Assembly (NCBI GenBank): GCA_039881145.1
Contig: JAYKKI010000032.1
Coordinates: 11,585,501-11,649,500, forward strand
Direction: 5' to 3'
Source of the DNA: Druceiella hillmani
Taxonomy: Eukaryota; Arthropoda; Insecta; Lepidoptera; Hepialidae
Length of the DNA: 64,000 nucleotides
The notes beneath the pieces are model-generated. The model did no database searches and was not told where the DNA came from. It saw only the letters and a list, made by a program, of their open reading frames with translations. Position numbers and translations under genes: made by a program. Below, in pieces: positions 49,385 through 61,069 of this stretch (its first letter is position 1; each line of letters begins with the position of its first letter).

Positions 49385-49770
49385 CGTTATGTACGAAAGA
49401 CGACCGAAAATGAGATCTACCTTCATAAATCTGCCCGTATTTGGGTTGCTTATTTAAGTACCTACCCTTATCATTTCACACTTCACTTCTAACCACGCCC
49501 ATTTCGGCAATGTATGTCCGGGTGGAAACTTTATTACCCGCTTTAAAATATACGTAGTGCCATCTATTGCTGTATATAGGTACACTCCATATAGGTAGGT
49601 ACACACTTCATTGTTTTAGGCACTTCTTGCTTTTTATTGAATCAATGTGATATCGACAAGTTTTTAAACATTTTAAATCCGTATACCTAGTGAACCAATT
49701 ATGGTGAAATAGAAATTAAATGCTACTTCTTGTTGATCCTTATTTTTCGAAAAACACCATCTGAATTGGT
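49385..49770 (+). repeat. Interspersed repeat, copy A (partners 50075-50250 and 50930-51000)
   Basis: The ordered words AAAGACGACC, CCACGCCCATTTCGGCAATG, GCCATCTATTG and AGTGAACCAATTATGGTGAA occur here. Diverged versions occur at 50095-50215 (AAAGACGACC, GCCGTGCCCAATTCGCCAAT) and 50935-50960 (AGTGAACTGATTCCGGTGAA). This looks like an old interspersed repeat present at least twice, possibly related to the 35.3 kb fragment. Confidence 0.65.
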
Positions 49771-50074
49771 TTAATACATTGGCTTGATATAAACACAAAT
49801 ACAAAAACAGAATGGCAAAAATCCAAATGCAATATTTTTGGGTTGTGTTATTTTTGTTATATTTTCTTAACAATTTTTTGCTTTAAACACATTTAATACA
49901 AATACAAGCGAATTCTACAGTGTTATAGTACAGTACAGACAAGAAAGTACGTAGCAAACTAAATATATGCAGCCTAACACTAAAGCTATAAAAGCAATAA
50001 AATTAAAAAATACAGAAAATAGATTCAAATTTTTTAAAAATTCTGGAAATAAGGTAAACTTCGAACACACGCAG

Positions 50075-50250
50075 CATAGAAAAATTGTGTGCTAAAGACG
50101 ACCAACAACGACGTCTGCCCTCATGAGTTTTCCCGCATTCCGATTGCCTACATAATATATATACCACCCGCACCATTCCATATTTCACTTCTGGCCGTGC
50201 CCAATTCGCCAATGTATATATACTATTCTGAAAAATTTTCTTGCACAATT
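50075..50250 (+). repeat. Interspersed repeat, copy B (partner 49385)
   Basis: Collinear with 49385-49550: AAAGACGACC, a CTGCCCTCATGAGTTT patch, TTCACTTCTGGCCGTGCCCA. It is more decayed than copy A. The 85-residue reverse frame 50003-50260 is a shadow of this repeat. Confidence 0.65.
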
Positions 50251-50557
50251 TAAAATACACCTATAAAATATTCCATTCCAATATATCTATAAATAATATG
50301 AACTTAATTTAAATAAAAAATTTTATGCGCAACGTTTCTCATTATGTTAAATATATGCATATAACATTTTTCTAAAAATATTGAATAATGTAATGTTTAT
50401 GTGCGTATAAATAATACCGAATATTAACAGTAACTTTTTTTCGAATGTTATTCTTTTGTAGATAAATATATCTTATATTAGAAGTACTCATCGAATATAT
50501 ATATACATATATAGAAAGCCAGTCGAATATTATCTACGGCAAATTGAAATTTATTTA

Positions 50558-50674
50558 TTGAATATATTAGAAATTCATTATTCATAATTAAATGAAACTA
50601 CGTGACGTAGTATTATTTCTACTCTCAGTAGTTCTTTACCACGACCTAGGTTTTGTCGTATTACAATATCTTGA
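50558..50674 (-). mobile_element. Palindromic hairpin element, copy 6 (one arm, reverse orientation)
   Basis: The tail remnant (ATTGAATATATT, with GGCGTTAATTT lost) is followed by GAAATTCATTATTCATAATT and one arm through ACCACGACCTAGGTTTTGTC to ACAATATCTTGAA, where similarity ends. There is no second arm. Confidence 0.85.
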
Positions 50675-50679
50675 ACATA

Positions 50680-53580
50680 GTGAATATAGTACATAGTCAT
50701 CTACTAATGAAATATTTATATATGCCCATACTTAAAATGTGAAATTAGTTTATTTACAAGCATTCTCCTTAGAAATGGAATGGAGTATAAGACCATATAT
50801 TTATATACGTAGAATTACTATGGATTTGTGTAATTATTACGTGTCGAGTATCTAGGAATTTCTTTGTTTTTATTGTGTCAATGCAAATTAATTTAATTTA
50901 AAAACAAAATTAATTTTCCACGTCTTCCGATTGAGTGAACTGATTCCGGTGAAATGAAAACTAAATGTTAATTAAAGTTAACCAAACCATTTTTAAATCC
51001 TCTATCTAAATTGAGTCTATCATTTTACGTGATGCGCATTCAAACATACAAGCAGACTAACAGACAAGCGGACATGTCGTCTTAATTTTTATTACGTGCC
51101 TCAAAGTTATTTTCTTTTGTAAATATATTCAACGTACTGATATATAAATTTTACAGTTTTATCATATTTATAGATAAGTACATTATTCTGCTATGCATAC
51201 TATTTCATAGTATTTTCTATGTTTTAAGTCTTGTAAAACTTTCCCTTTTATTCTAGTTCTCAATTTACTTATGTTCAAAAATAGGTGTATTGCAAGCAAA
51301 GTATTAAAAGTATGTAAAAATATTTTATTCTATACTTTTATCCGAATTTATCCGAGTGTGTTTCTTTCAATTGCAATAGGAGGTAAGCTATTTAACCGTC
51401 TTTAAATAAATCAAATTTAATAGAATCGATTTAATTTTAAAAGCAAATTATTTGATGTACACTCGCCTGTTCGTGAGTCGTCTACTTCATAAAATTTAAT
51501 TTATGCTGGACACAGATGAGAGTAAAAAATTTTGTTTTGTCTGTTGTCATATCTTATCAAAAGATAAATGTAATTAACGTTTCACTAAAAGCCTTTATAA
51601 AATTTAAACCTTTATGCATTGTTGAATATGTCGGAGGTCATTATTAAATTATCTGGATTACTAATAAATCTAGTTGGTTGTGGATTTTGAAGCTACTTTC
51701 TACATATATTTTATTATAACTGACAAAATATTACAATGCTTGAGTGTTCATTTTCTTGAAATCATCACTGAAAATATTGGACGGCATAGTTATAAATTTT
51801 CATAATACCCTATGTATTATGAAAATTTATAACTATGCATGTTTTTTTTTAATTTATTTACTCAAATTCATGAAGAAAAATTCTTTATTATAACATATCT
51901 GTATCAAGCATGCGAATTTACTAAAGCCACATAGATAGACATTGCGCTGATGCGAAGGTCCAGATTCAGTCGTATGGATCCATCATCATTACTGTAGCTA
52001 TTGATGATTTCGAGGTAACGAAATGAAAAGGGCATAAATTGGTTACGGTATGAAAATTTAAAAAATGCTGCAGTTTATAATAAATGGTCTATTTCTATTA
52101 GCTTTAAAACTTTTTAAAGCTTCTGGAATGCTAGCTTGATAAAACTAAAAACAAAAACTGAAAATGTTAATAATCTAAAATGTTAATATAAAAATTTTAA
52201 AAATGTTTTATTATAATTATATCTATATCGTATTTCTATTCCTTTAAAATCTTTACAAAAAGCTAACATTCATAATTAATTGACTATAGTAGACAATTGT
52301 AGACTGAATTAAGTATAAAAATCGACACTTAATTTTTTATTAGCACTAGCAAATTTTTGCAAAAAATCTTAAATTTTGACATTCTTTGAGCAAGAAGCTC
52401 TATATTGTACTTGCATGTGTTTTGTAAAAAGTTCTAAAAACACAAATGAAAAAAGTTATGGCACTGTGAATTCGCTCTCATTAACCAAAATTTATCAAAT
52501 TTATATTCATATAAGCTTCGATGAATATCTAATACATTTATCAACTCCACCATTTGTTTAAATGTACAACTGTCTGTGTATTTTTTGAACAATTTATTTT
52601 AAACCCAAACGAAAATTATTTCAGCTTTCTGACTCATATATTTCAATGAATGAATTTTAATTTTATAAAACATACTGTTTCTGCGTCTGGACATCTGACA
52701 AACTTTCAAACTAAGACTAGAGATCCACAAAATACCATATTTACTTTCATTACAAGCTGTGGTACGTAAACCAGATGAAATGTGTTATTCTAAAAATAGC
52801 TTAAGTAATAAAGAGTAATTGTTAGTGTTATCTGCTAATAAACTCATAAAATAACCAATTTACACCAAGAATCCAATAAAATTATTTTGATTTTGATTAG
52901 AATGTTTATTTTGTGAATAAAAATTGGAGTAAAAACATAAAATTGTTCAAAACAAATAATCTAACAATATTTTTGAAATTTTCTTTTCTAATCCGATACA
53001 CGTATCACTGCGGTTTTTTAATAGAAATATTACACAAACTTTAAATGCTTCAGTTTTCTTACGTTTTCCAGCGGAAGAGAGTTGTTCAGTCAACATCACG
53101 AATATATTACAGAGGTAACGCAGCAAAAGTAGGGATAGTTTACTGTTAAGTCTTAAACATGCCCGAGGGACCTATGAACGAACATTTGTTTATAATTCAT
53201 TACTGTAATAAATATTTTAGTTGGTGATTTTAATGAGACATCACCATATCGCATTCGAATTATCGACAATTATATAACCCTTCGAAAATATCTTTAAATT
53301 GATTTGATTCTTATGGATCTTCTGCAAAACACGTCAACAAAAACTGCTGGCTAAAATAATTATTGTATGATACAAACCAATGTCAACAAGAAAATGGAAA
53401 ATATAATTTTCATAAAAATTTAACTTATAATAAAATTTTCAATAACATTGAAATAAGTTGTGGTTAATCTCTTTTCACTCGTCTTTTATACTACGTATGT
53501 GTAATTCGAATTTTTTTTTTTTGGTGAATGGAAGGATTATGTGATTGTATTTTTGCAAATCATATTATATATTAAGATAT
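50680..53580. other. AT-rich non-coding stretch
   Basis: No gene is seen. It contains the 50.93 kb repeat fragment and the hairpin at 51784. 51040-51085 (GCAGACTAACAGACAAGCGG) is a decayed interspersed-repeat word. Confidence 0.5.
51784..51838. ncRNA. Perfect 24-bp hairpin, 7-nt loop
   Basis: 51784-51807 is exactly complementary to 51815-51838, 24 of 24, with a 7-nt loop. It is AT-rich. A perfect stem of this length is unlikely by chance at this position and has had little time to decay, so it may be a recent inverted duplication, a minimal palindromic element, or a small-RNA or siRNA precursor. Confidence 0.45.
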
Positions 53581-53587
53581 ATGAAAA

Positions 53588-53642
53588 TTTTCAACAGTAT
53601 AGGTTTCAACAGTATAATTTTCAACAGTATTTTCAACAGTAG
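53588..53642. repeat. Minisatellite, TTTTCAACAGTA units
   Basis: Four units of TTTCAACAGTA with variable spacers. Confidence 0.9.
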
Positions 53643-53644
53643 GT

Positions 53645-54655
53645 GATAATAAATTTGTTGGAACGTGTTTTCGAATGTTGATTGAAATTGACCGTAGTAC
53701 TATATTAACAACGGTATATTAATAGAAACAAAGTTAGTTCACACATTTAAATAAGGAATGTGAACTTAATACAAATTAAAATAGTAATGCACGGTAAATA
53801 AATTTTGGAATGTTTTCACATCTTTCGTTCTAAGTTTTCGAAATGATTAATATCTTGCCATACCTGAAAATATTTTGTTTGATATACCAACTTATTTTTA
53901 GAAAATACGTAGCAAAACAAAAAAAGCAATCATTTTATACTGAACGTCACTTAGGCGATAATCTTATTGTATATAGTTATTGACGTCATTAAAATATGTG
54001 TTTTGTCCACTTTATGTATTATTATTTTACTTTTGTTTGACAAACTAGCCAAATAGAAATAAAACGCACAATGCATACCAATTTCAATAGAAATCGATGT
54101 CACGCCTAACATCAGATATTCGCAACAGAATACTCCCGTGCGGATACGCGTTTAACCCTCATGTAATTTTACTAAAGCCGCTGGTACCAATGCGGCGCTC
54201 GTGACCAAGTTTGTATTCCGCTACCTGTATCCGCTCGTATCGATATTGGAATATATAAATATTATTATGAAATAGAAATAGATTCGAAATACAAATAGAT
54301 AAACGTGTCATACGAATGACGTTCACGTATCTCTCAGAAATACAAAACCTTAGTGTTTGTTTGAAAGGTAAAGGTAACTTGTATAAAGTGTTGCTTTTTT
54401 TTCAGTGCAACACTATTTTGGTAAAACAGCTTTTATTGTTATTGAAATTTCTAGTAAGAAAAGGTAATGCGAATAATAAAAAAATCTGTCTGCTATTTAC
54501 GTTCGGTTGAAATCTTTTCTCCCGATGGGCTCTTAAAAATTATTTTTAAAAATAAAATATTATAAATTTATTTTATTATTAGGTAAAGATTTTTCGTCAA
54601 TTCGTGAAAGTTTGCGGGTATAGTTTTGTTTACTTAAAAACAACGTCGTAGTTTT
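53645..54655. other. AT-rich stretch with one GC-rich inverted-repeat patch
   Basis: 54140-54234 is a GC-richer block bounded by GCGGATAC (54140-54147) and GTATCCGC (54227-54234). It contains a GCCGC...GCGGC hairpin around TGGTACCAAT and a TTAACCCTCAT word. It could be a small DNA-transposon remnant (TTAACCC recalls piggyBac ends), but this is weak. No gene is seen. Confidence 0.4.
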
Positions 54656-54668
54656 AAAAAAAACACCA

Positions 54669-54872
54669 TTCACAATTAAATGAAACTACGTGATGTAGTA
54701 TTATTTCTATTGGCAAAGATATAATCTTTGCTAATAGCCCACCTGAAGATGTTGTAATGAAACAAAACCTCGTGATAAAGAACTTAAAGAAAGTAGAAAT
54801 AATACTACATCACGTAGTTGCATTTAATTGTGAATAATGAATTTCTACAAAATTAACGTCAAATATATTCAA
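54669..54872 (+). mobile_element. Palindromic hairpin element, copy 7 (204 bp, left arm deleted inside)
   Basis: TTCACAATTAAATGAAACTA...TATTATTTCTA, then a deletion, then the centre (GGCAAAGATATAATCTTTGC) and a complete right arm with the tail ending CAAATATATTCAA. The flanks are TTTAAAAAAAACACCA on the left and TTTAAAAAACACCA (54875-54888) on the right, a 14-16 bp target-site duplication that differs only in A-run length. It is inserted at the start of the first unit of the tandem duplication that follows. Confidence 0.9.
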
Positions 54873-55360
54873 TATTTAAAAAACACCATATAATCTGTTG
54901 GAAAACTACGGCGTAAGTAAATTTGATCTAGCAAGATCACTATAAAATTTCACTTAATCAGTATTGGAATAATTCTGGCTCGAAAATTCAATTGTAAAAT
55001 TGTATTCTATGCATTGAAATGGTTAGCATGGATTTTATGTAATATATACACAACAGTTGTAGCATACTTTATTTCTTCATCGACATTCACCGTCACAGGT
55101 CAGGTAAATTTTAAATATTTGAAAAACACCATATAATCCGTTAAAAAACTACGGCGTGAATAAATTTGATCTAGCAGGGAGATCATTATAAAATTTCATT
55201 TAATCAGTATTGGGACAGTTGAGGCTCGAAAATTCAATTGTAAAATTGTATTCTATGCAGTGAAATGGTTAGCATGGATTTTATGTAATATATACACAAA
55301 TGTTATAGTATACTTTATTTCGTCATCGACATTTATCCTCACATGTCGAGTAAATTTCAA
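54873..55360 (+). repeat. Tandem duplication, ~242-bp unit
   Basis: Unit 1 (54873-55114) and unit 2 (from 55115) both start TATTT(A/G)AAAAACACCATA and share AAACTACGGCGT, AAATTTGATCTAGCA, AATTCAATTGTAAAATTG, AATGGTTAGCATGGATTTTA and TACTTTATTTC(T/G)TCATCGAC. Identity is high (about nine in ten by eye). The hairpin element is beside unit 1 only, so the duplication came first or did not include it. Confidence 0.93.
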
Positions 55361-55364
55361 AAAC

Positions 55365-58300
55365 TATTCATAAATTATATATTAAAAACCTTCCTCATAA
55401 ATAAGTGTATACTATAAGAAAAACTGGGAGAAAATTCGTGTAGTAATTATTGAGAAAATCGCTTGCCTATAGACAGACATAGATGGCGTTAAATTATATT
55501 ATACTATTTATAAAAGTTACACACTTAAGTGTTTTGAAAACAACAACAAAATAATTTCATTTCGATAACAACAATACGTTTCTGGTAAATACAACAATTT
55601 ATAAATTTCATCACACTATATCATATAACATAAGTTAAGAAATTAATTTTTACTCATTATAAGCCAATGATACTCTCGTGTAATCACAATCAAACGACTG
55701 AAAAGTTAAATACCATGGTATAATGGGAGAATTCTCGTGTAATTTAATTCCTAACGTCAGTTTTGCAAATTATAATGACTAGGCGGGTGCAATATGTTGT
55801 TAGGAATAAAGAACGTGAGGCCAAACAGAGTTAAAAAAACACAGAAAAACTAATTTTATAAGTGAAATGTCTTTTGAGCTACAAGAAAAGAAAATCTAAT
55901 ATCACTAAAGGTAATGAAATTTAAATAAATATACATAATATTCATATATTTTTATTTATATTTCACTGTTTAAAGAAAAAAGTTAACAATTACTTCACAT
56001 ATAATATAATTATTTCACACATAATGTTTACTTTGATGCGATAAATTTCTGCAATTATCTTATAGAAATTAATGGTTTGTATACAATACAATTCACCAAA
56101 TATGTCATAGTTTGGTAGAAAACATATAGGTTACTTCTTTTTGCATTTCTGATGAGACAACCAAGTTAGAGTTAAATTTAATGATATGAAGCGACGAATT
56201 GCGTTCATAGAATGTCAAAAAAGACACAGTTTGTTTCTTTTCTGTTTTTGATATATTTTATTGCGTCTTGTTAAATTTTTAAATATTAAATTATTTTTTG
56301 TTCAAGTATATTATAAATATGTAATTAAATGTTACACTATACATATAATTTTACAAGAGTTAATCTGTTTTCTTTATCGGAGAATTCTAATACTTTGAAA
56401 AGGTAGATTAATTTATTAAAAAATATTTCATAAACTTCTTAAAATATTGACTTTAATTTATTTTCTTTTGTCATCTTTAAATCAATTATTAGTAATATTT
56501 AAAAGAATTTTTTGTTATATTTTCATAGTTACTTATAAAATGGTAAAAATAAAAATAAAAAAATAACAGATAATAAAATAAAATTCAGAAATTGGTAACA
56601 CGTCGTACAGTAATGAACTGGGTAAACAATTCCCAGACGTATTGGTTGAAAAAATTTCTAGACGGACTATTCTAATATGCATAATTTACACTTAAAAAAT
56701 GTGAAAAAAAAATGTTCATGAGGTGGGCTAAATTCATACAGCTGAGTTATCATGTCATCAAAATAATGTATTCCTAAATCTAGACTGATTGATATATTTA
56801 AATATGTACCAGACGAGATAAAGCTTCTAGGTCAACTCTATGGGTGCGACAGATACGGAGTTTAAAAAGCAGCTGGGTAATATCGGGAGGAGGATGAGAT
56901 ATGACAGAAGAATTATTGATGGGAATTTCAAGGAAATAAGGAACAAATTAATTACCTATTCACCCAAAAATCTACATCATTAAAAAAACATTAAAAGTTT
57001 AATAAGAATAACAAAATATTTTTTTTTAATTAAGATATCAATTAAAAAAAATATTTATTACAAAATGAAAGCTGCTACACAGTAGTCTTAAAACTTGAGA
57101 TTTTTTTTCACAAAATATATTTTATTGTGAATTCTCAAATACGGTAATTACTAATAAATTCCAGTTATTGTATAAAATAATAATTTACACTAGAGTATTA
57201 AATAGTTTATAGTTAAAAAGTAATCAGTTGAGAAACATAAGAGTTGTGGCTATTATATAACGATAAGACAAGCGTGTGACGGCGTAGAGCTCTTATGCAT
57301 AGTCACCAATGCTCAACGTTATGGAGCGTTCAATATCTCCATCTCACTCGTTCATCGAATATACATAGCAATTTAATACACTAAATATACAACAAAATAC
57401 ATATTTATTTTAACAATTCAAATCAAAATAAGTATTCCACAAAGGAATTAAAAAATATATATTTCACTTTACGTACCACACATCTTCACTCAGTATAGTA
57501 CACTAATTATAATAACAACAATAAGGTTATCGACGTGTAACAAGAAAAATATGTGCACTGTGCCTGAAGTAAGATGCAGATGTATGGAATATTGTTGATA
57601 ATTCTGCATAGTATTTTTTTCCTAACCACGTTAGGGCTTCTATAACATTTCACTTTGATATACCGTCCAGTATAAGATCGAATTGAAACTCAATTATATC
57701 TTACAGTGGACGGTATAAAAATATCGCTATATTTTAAATCATCATTTTTACAGATAGATGCCATTTATTTTCACTTCAAAGACGTTTCTTCAGTAAATCA
57801 AACAAATTTCATTTTCTGTTTAGTTTTTGCAAATAACACAAACTAGTTTTTTGGTTCCATACTAATATATTATAGATAATTCATTGAATATAACAAATCA
57901 AACAACCAAATCACGACAATCAATGACTATAAACAAAAATATCTAGAAACGGATTATCTTTAAAATCTGTCGAAAACATCTTTTCGTATATTCCCATTGG
58001 TCACAGATACAGTCATATAATTAGATCACCTCTTCTTTCAAAAGGAAAACAACAAATACAACACAATAAACTGTTATAAACAACGGCCTCACCTAGCTAC
58101 TTTCATTATAGACGTTCTGTCTTTCTAACGTAGATCTAGAAGACTCCTCGTCTGGAGTGTTTTAGATCCATTTGGTCACATTATTTTGGTCATATTACAC
58201 GTGATATGAATTTTAGCCTGCCTCACGAAGATTTTTCGTTCATGTCTTCAAGTGCAAATTATGCATTTTTAGAACAGTATTTGAAGATTTTTTTTCCAAA

Positions 58301-58980
58301 CAATAAGTCTGGCTAAAGATTGAACTTGTCACAAAAACATATTATTGAAACATTTAAAAGGCAATTTAAAATATCCACGAACGCCCAGCCACTCTTGTTT
58401 CCTTGGCTTTTCCACTAACAAAATGACATATATATTGTTTTTATATTGCCTCAAGTACCTCGACAAAAATGATGACCAGCTCTCGGTCTAATGAGGCTTC
58501 TGTTTACACTTAGACACGTGTAAAAGTAGAGTAAACAATGAGGGATATTTATAAATAGTTTAATTGAAATAATGAACAAATGAATAATAAAATATTCTAC
58601 TTAACACATATTACTATTCCAATTACAAAATCCTTAGTATTTAAGTACATAACCTCTCAACATAATTTTCTGTTCCATGCATCGAACGAATGGACACCTA
58701 TGGACATTTTATCGCCAGGTAACTCAAGGTAAATCCAAGTCAGCGTCTTTCAACAATCAGAAGGAACTAAAAATGTTACCCTTTGTTCCTTACAAAATTT
58801 TCAATCATTTCACTTTTTCTTCCTAAATTTTGGTTTTACGTAAAAAATAAATATTAGAAATCGCTTCACAAAGCTAATTACCTCTATCGATTGTCTTCAA
58901 AATAAATTAAATTTAGTAAGAAAATCCTAGATGCCTCAAATATCCACTAAAATTTATTGTGGAAACCCTAGCTAATTTAA
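55365..58980. other. AT-rich non-coding stretch
   Basis: No gene is seen. TAGATGGCGTTAAA near 55488 is a word of the GCCATCTA repeat family, in reverse. The hairpin at 57660 is listed separately. Confidence 0.5.
57660..57716 (+). ncRNA. Candidate miRNA-like hairpin
   Basis: 57660-57685 pairs with 57691-57716: 26 positions with four mismatches and a 5-nt loop. A clean ACCGTCCA/TGGACGGT base closes the lower part. The size fits a short pre-miRNA, and the scattered mismatches are as expected of one. A small palindromic transposon remnant is the alternative. Confidence 0.35.
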
Positions 58981-58984
58981 TTTT

Positions 58985-59310
58985 TATTTTTAAAATTTTA
59001 ATATGACATCATTTTATATGGACTTAGTTTTTTAGACAAATCGCTCGACGGATTTATGAAATAAAATTAAAAGCGTGGTAAAAAAACTACTTTTGTATAG
59101 AACTCTAATACTGATTATAGCATTTTTGAACGGGACTTTTATCAAAACTAATGGTAAATAATTGTTTTTTTTTTAAATTATCTTCATTTCACATTGACTT
59201 AGTTTTTTAGACAAATTAAAAGTGTGGTGAAATTATTATTTTTTCTGCAATGGTAATTATACACTTTTTGAGAGAGATTTTTACTAAAATCAAGTGAGAT
59301 ATTTATAGTA
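58985..59310 (+). repeat. Diverged tandem duplication, ~170-bp unit
   Basis: GGACTTAGTTTTTTAGACAA at about 59020 recurs as TGACTTAGTTTTTTAGACAA at about 59199. It is followed in both by AAATTAAAAG(C/T)GTGGT, a TTTTG(A/T) block and a (G/A)GGGACTTTTATCAAAA-like block. Confidence 0.8.
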
Positions 59311-59319
59311 TAAATAATA

Positions 59320-60435
59320 TATAAAAAAATCGCCAAATTACTTCCCCAACGTGTTGTACGCGACAACTACCTTAAAAGGACGCTGAGAAATAGATGAACG
59401 AATAATTCACATAAATATTTCATAAAATGTTGAAATTTATCTGGGATAATTAAAGAAAATATTCTAAAAGGAAGTCTGATAAATAAATATTTCATATCGT
59501 CTTACATTTTATGTTACGATTAGATTTTTTATCAATCAAGAAAGAGATATTATTATGCAATGAGGTAGACAAATTGATTTAATAATAGAAGCACCGAACA
59601 TTTTGCTCCAGTCAGTATTTATAAAACAAACAAGAAGCCAATTTAATATAATCTGACGTAAACAAGAACACAGCATTTACATTCCACATTAATATATTCA
59701 TGCTATATAATGCAGATTATATAATGCTAACGGATGGAAAGTCTCATCGTGAAAAGCGAGCGTTTCTGTTACCCGAATAACGTAAGTACATTCCGCTGCA
59801 CCGACCCTTCTCTCTTCAAGCTGCATCTTGAATACACTTAATGTTACGTTTTATGAAAAGCCTTTATGAATTCCGCGAAAGAGTTTTCGTATTTCATTAT
59901 TTTTTTGTTCTAGTACCTGATGAATAATTCGTAATAATTTCCTTTTGTGACGTTATTTACGGGAAGGTATAATAGAGGTAGCGAAATTTTTAGTATGTAC
60001 TTTTATCATACTTAAAATTTGTGATTCACTAAATACTATAAACGTTAAAGGAGCTTTTTTGCATAATAGCGAATTGATAATTGACGTTTTAAATTTTTGT
60101 TTCATTTGCTAACGACAAAACTATTAATATGCTATTTTTATATACGTGCATATCTTTATATATATATGGCCTGCTGATATAAACCCGCTCGCGTCATTAA
60201 TTTTACTTTTCCGAAATCACAATAAGCATTTCCTTAAGAGCATTTTTGTTTATATTTAGGATGGCTTCTACGTTTCCTAAATTATTTGCCTCTCTCTTGC
60301 GCATTATGTTTTTAACATGTTAGAACAGACATTCCATTTGTTTTTGACTGTTTGACTGCAGTATTTTAGATACCATATGACATGTATTTAATTTTTCTTT
60401 CCACTTTGCGCCACTTATCCTTCACCATCGGTACT
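59320..60435. other. AT-rich non-coding stretch
   Basis: No gene is seen. 59735-59900 is a balanced-composition, apparently single-copy patch. Confidence 0.5.
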
Positions 60436-60439
60436 TGGT

Positions 60440-61061
60440 CCTTCAACATTACGTGTTGTGATATGTCGTCCTACTTGCAAAAAGTCCATTGGTTGTTTAC
60501 CGCGTTACCAATGGCATGCAAACACACGTTATTACACACGTTGTGACCGGTCACTGCTTGGATAAACCGTCAGTTCACCTCATCGAATTTCTTCCTTTCT
60601 GCCGATTCTTGAATATTTCGGGACAATTGTTGCGTCCATTTTCACTTTCACCTATTTTCCATTTATCTGCTGGAGTCCCGTTTCACTCCTCTTCGAGTAT
60701 TTTGTTATTTTCTTTGCTCTAGCCATCTCCGTTCCATCGCTTGTGTGCCTATAATATTTGGAGGCTTCGGTAAACACCACTTATCTGGACAGCCATTATT
60801 TTCTGTACGTTGTGATATAACGCAGCGCTTGTAATCTCCTCATCCACTAACTCCTATGCCCGCAGTCTGAGCATGAGAAAACGAAGGACCACGGCTTGTT
60901 CTTAGTCTTGTTGTTGTTATATTTTCAAAAAAAATAGGGATTTATCTAGCCACTCTCCGAGATGTTGCAGTTTTTCCTTCAATTCGACTGTTATGTCCTC
61001 CACTAAAAGATTTTGGGCTATATATTCTTCTGCATTAAGCAAGATTACTTCTGTGTTCTGT
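60440..61061 (-). pseudogene. R1-like non-LTR retrotransposon ORF2 C-terminal fragment
   Basis: On the minus strand, one frame from about 61061 reads NTEVILLNAEE, then DITVELKEKLQHLGEWLDKS, matching the segment after the reverse-transcriptase core that in R1 elements carries a YLGV.LD block. After a stop, later blocks in changing frames are ALRYITTYRK (near the RT C-terminal ..L..ITRAYRT block), WTQQLSRNIQESAERKKFDE and RFIQAVTGHN (near 60560-60640). These recall the R1-clade WT..LIP.I..W..R.HGE and LTQ.LTGHG segments. Stops and frame changes show it is dead. The 77-residue forward frame at 60489-60722 is a shadow on the opposite strand. The 3' zinc-knuckle region, expected beyond 60500, is too decayed to trace. 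Confidence 0.75.
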
Positions 61062-61069
61062 AATCTTAG

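Noticed and set aside
60489..60722. 77-residue forward open frame
   Set aside because: It is antisense to the R1-like LINE fragment, which explains the composition.
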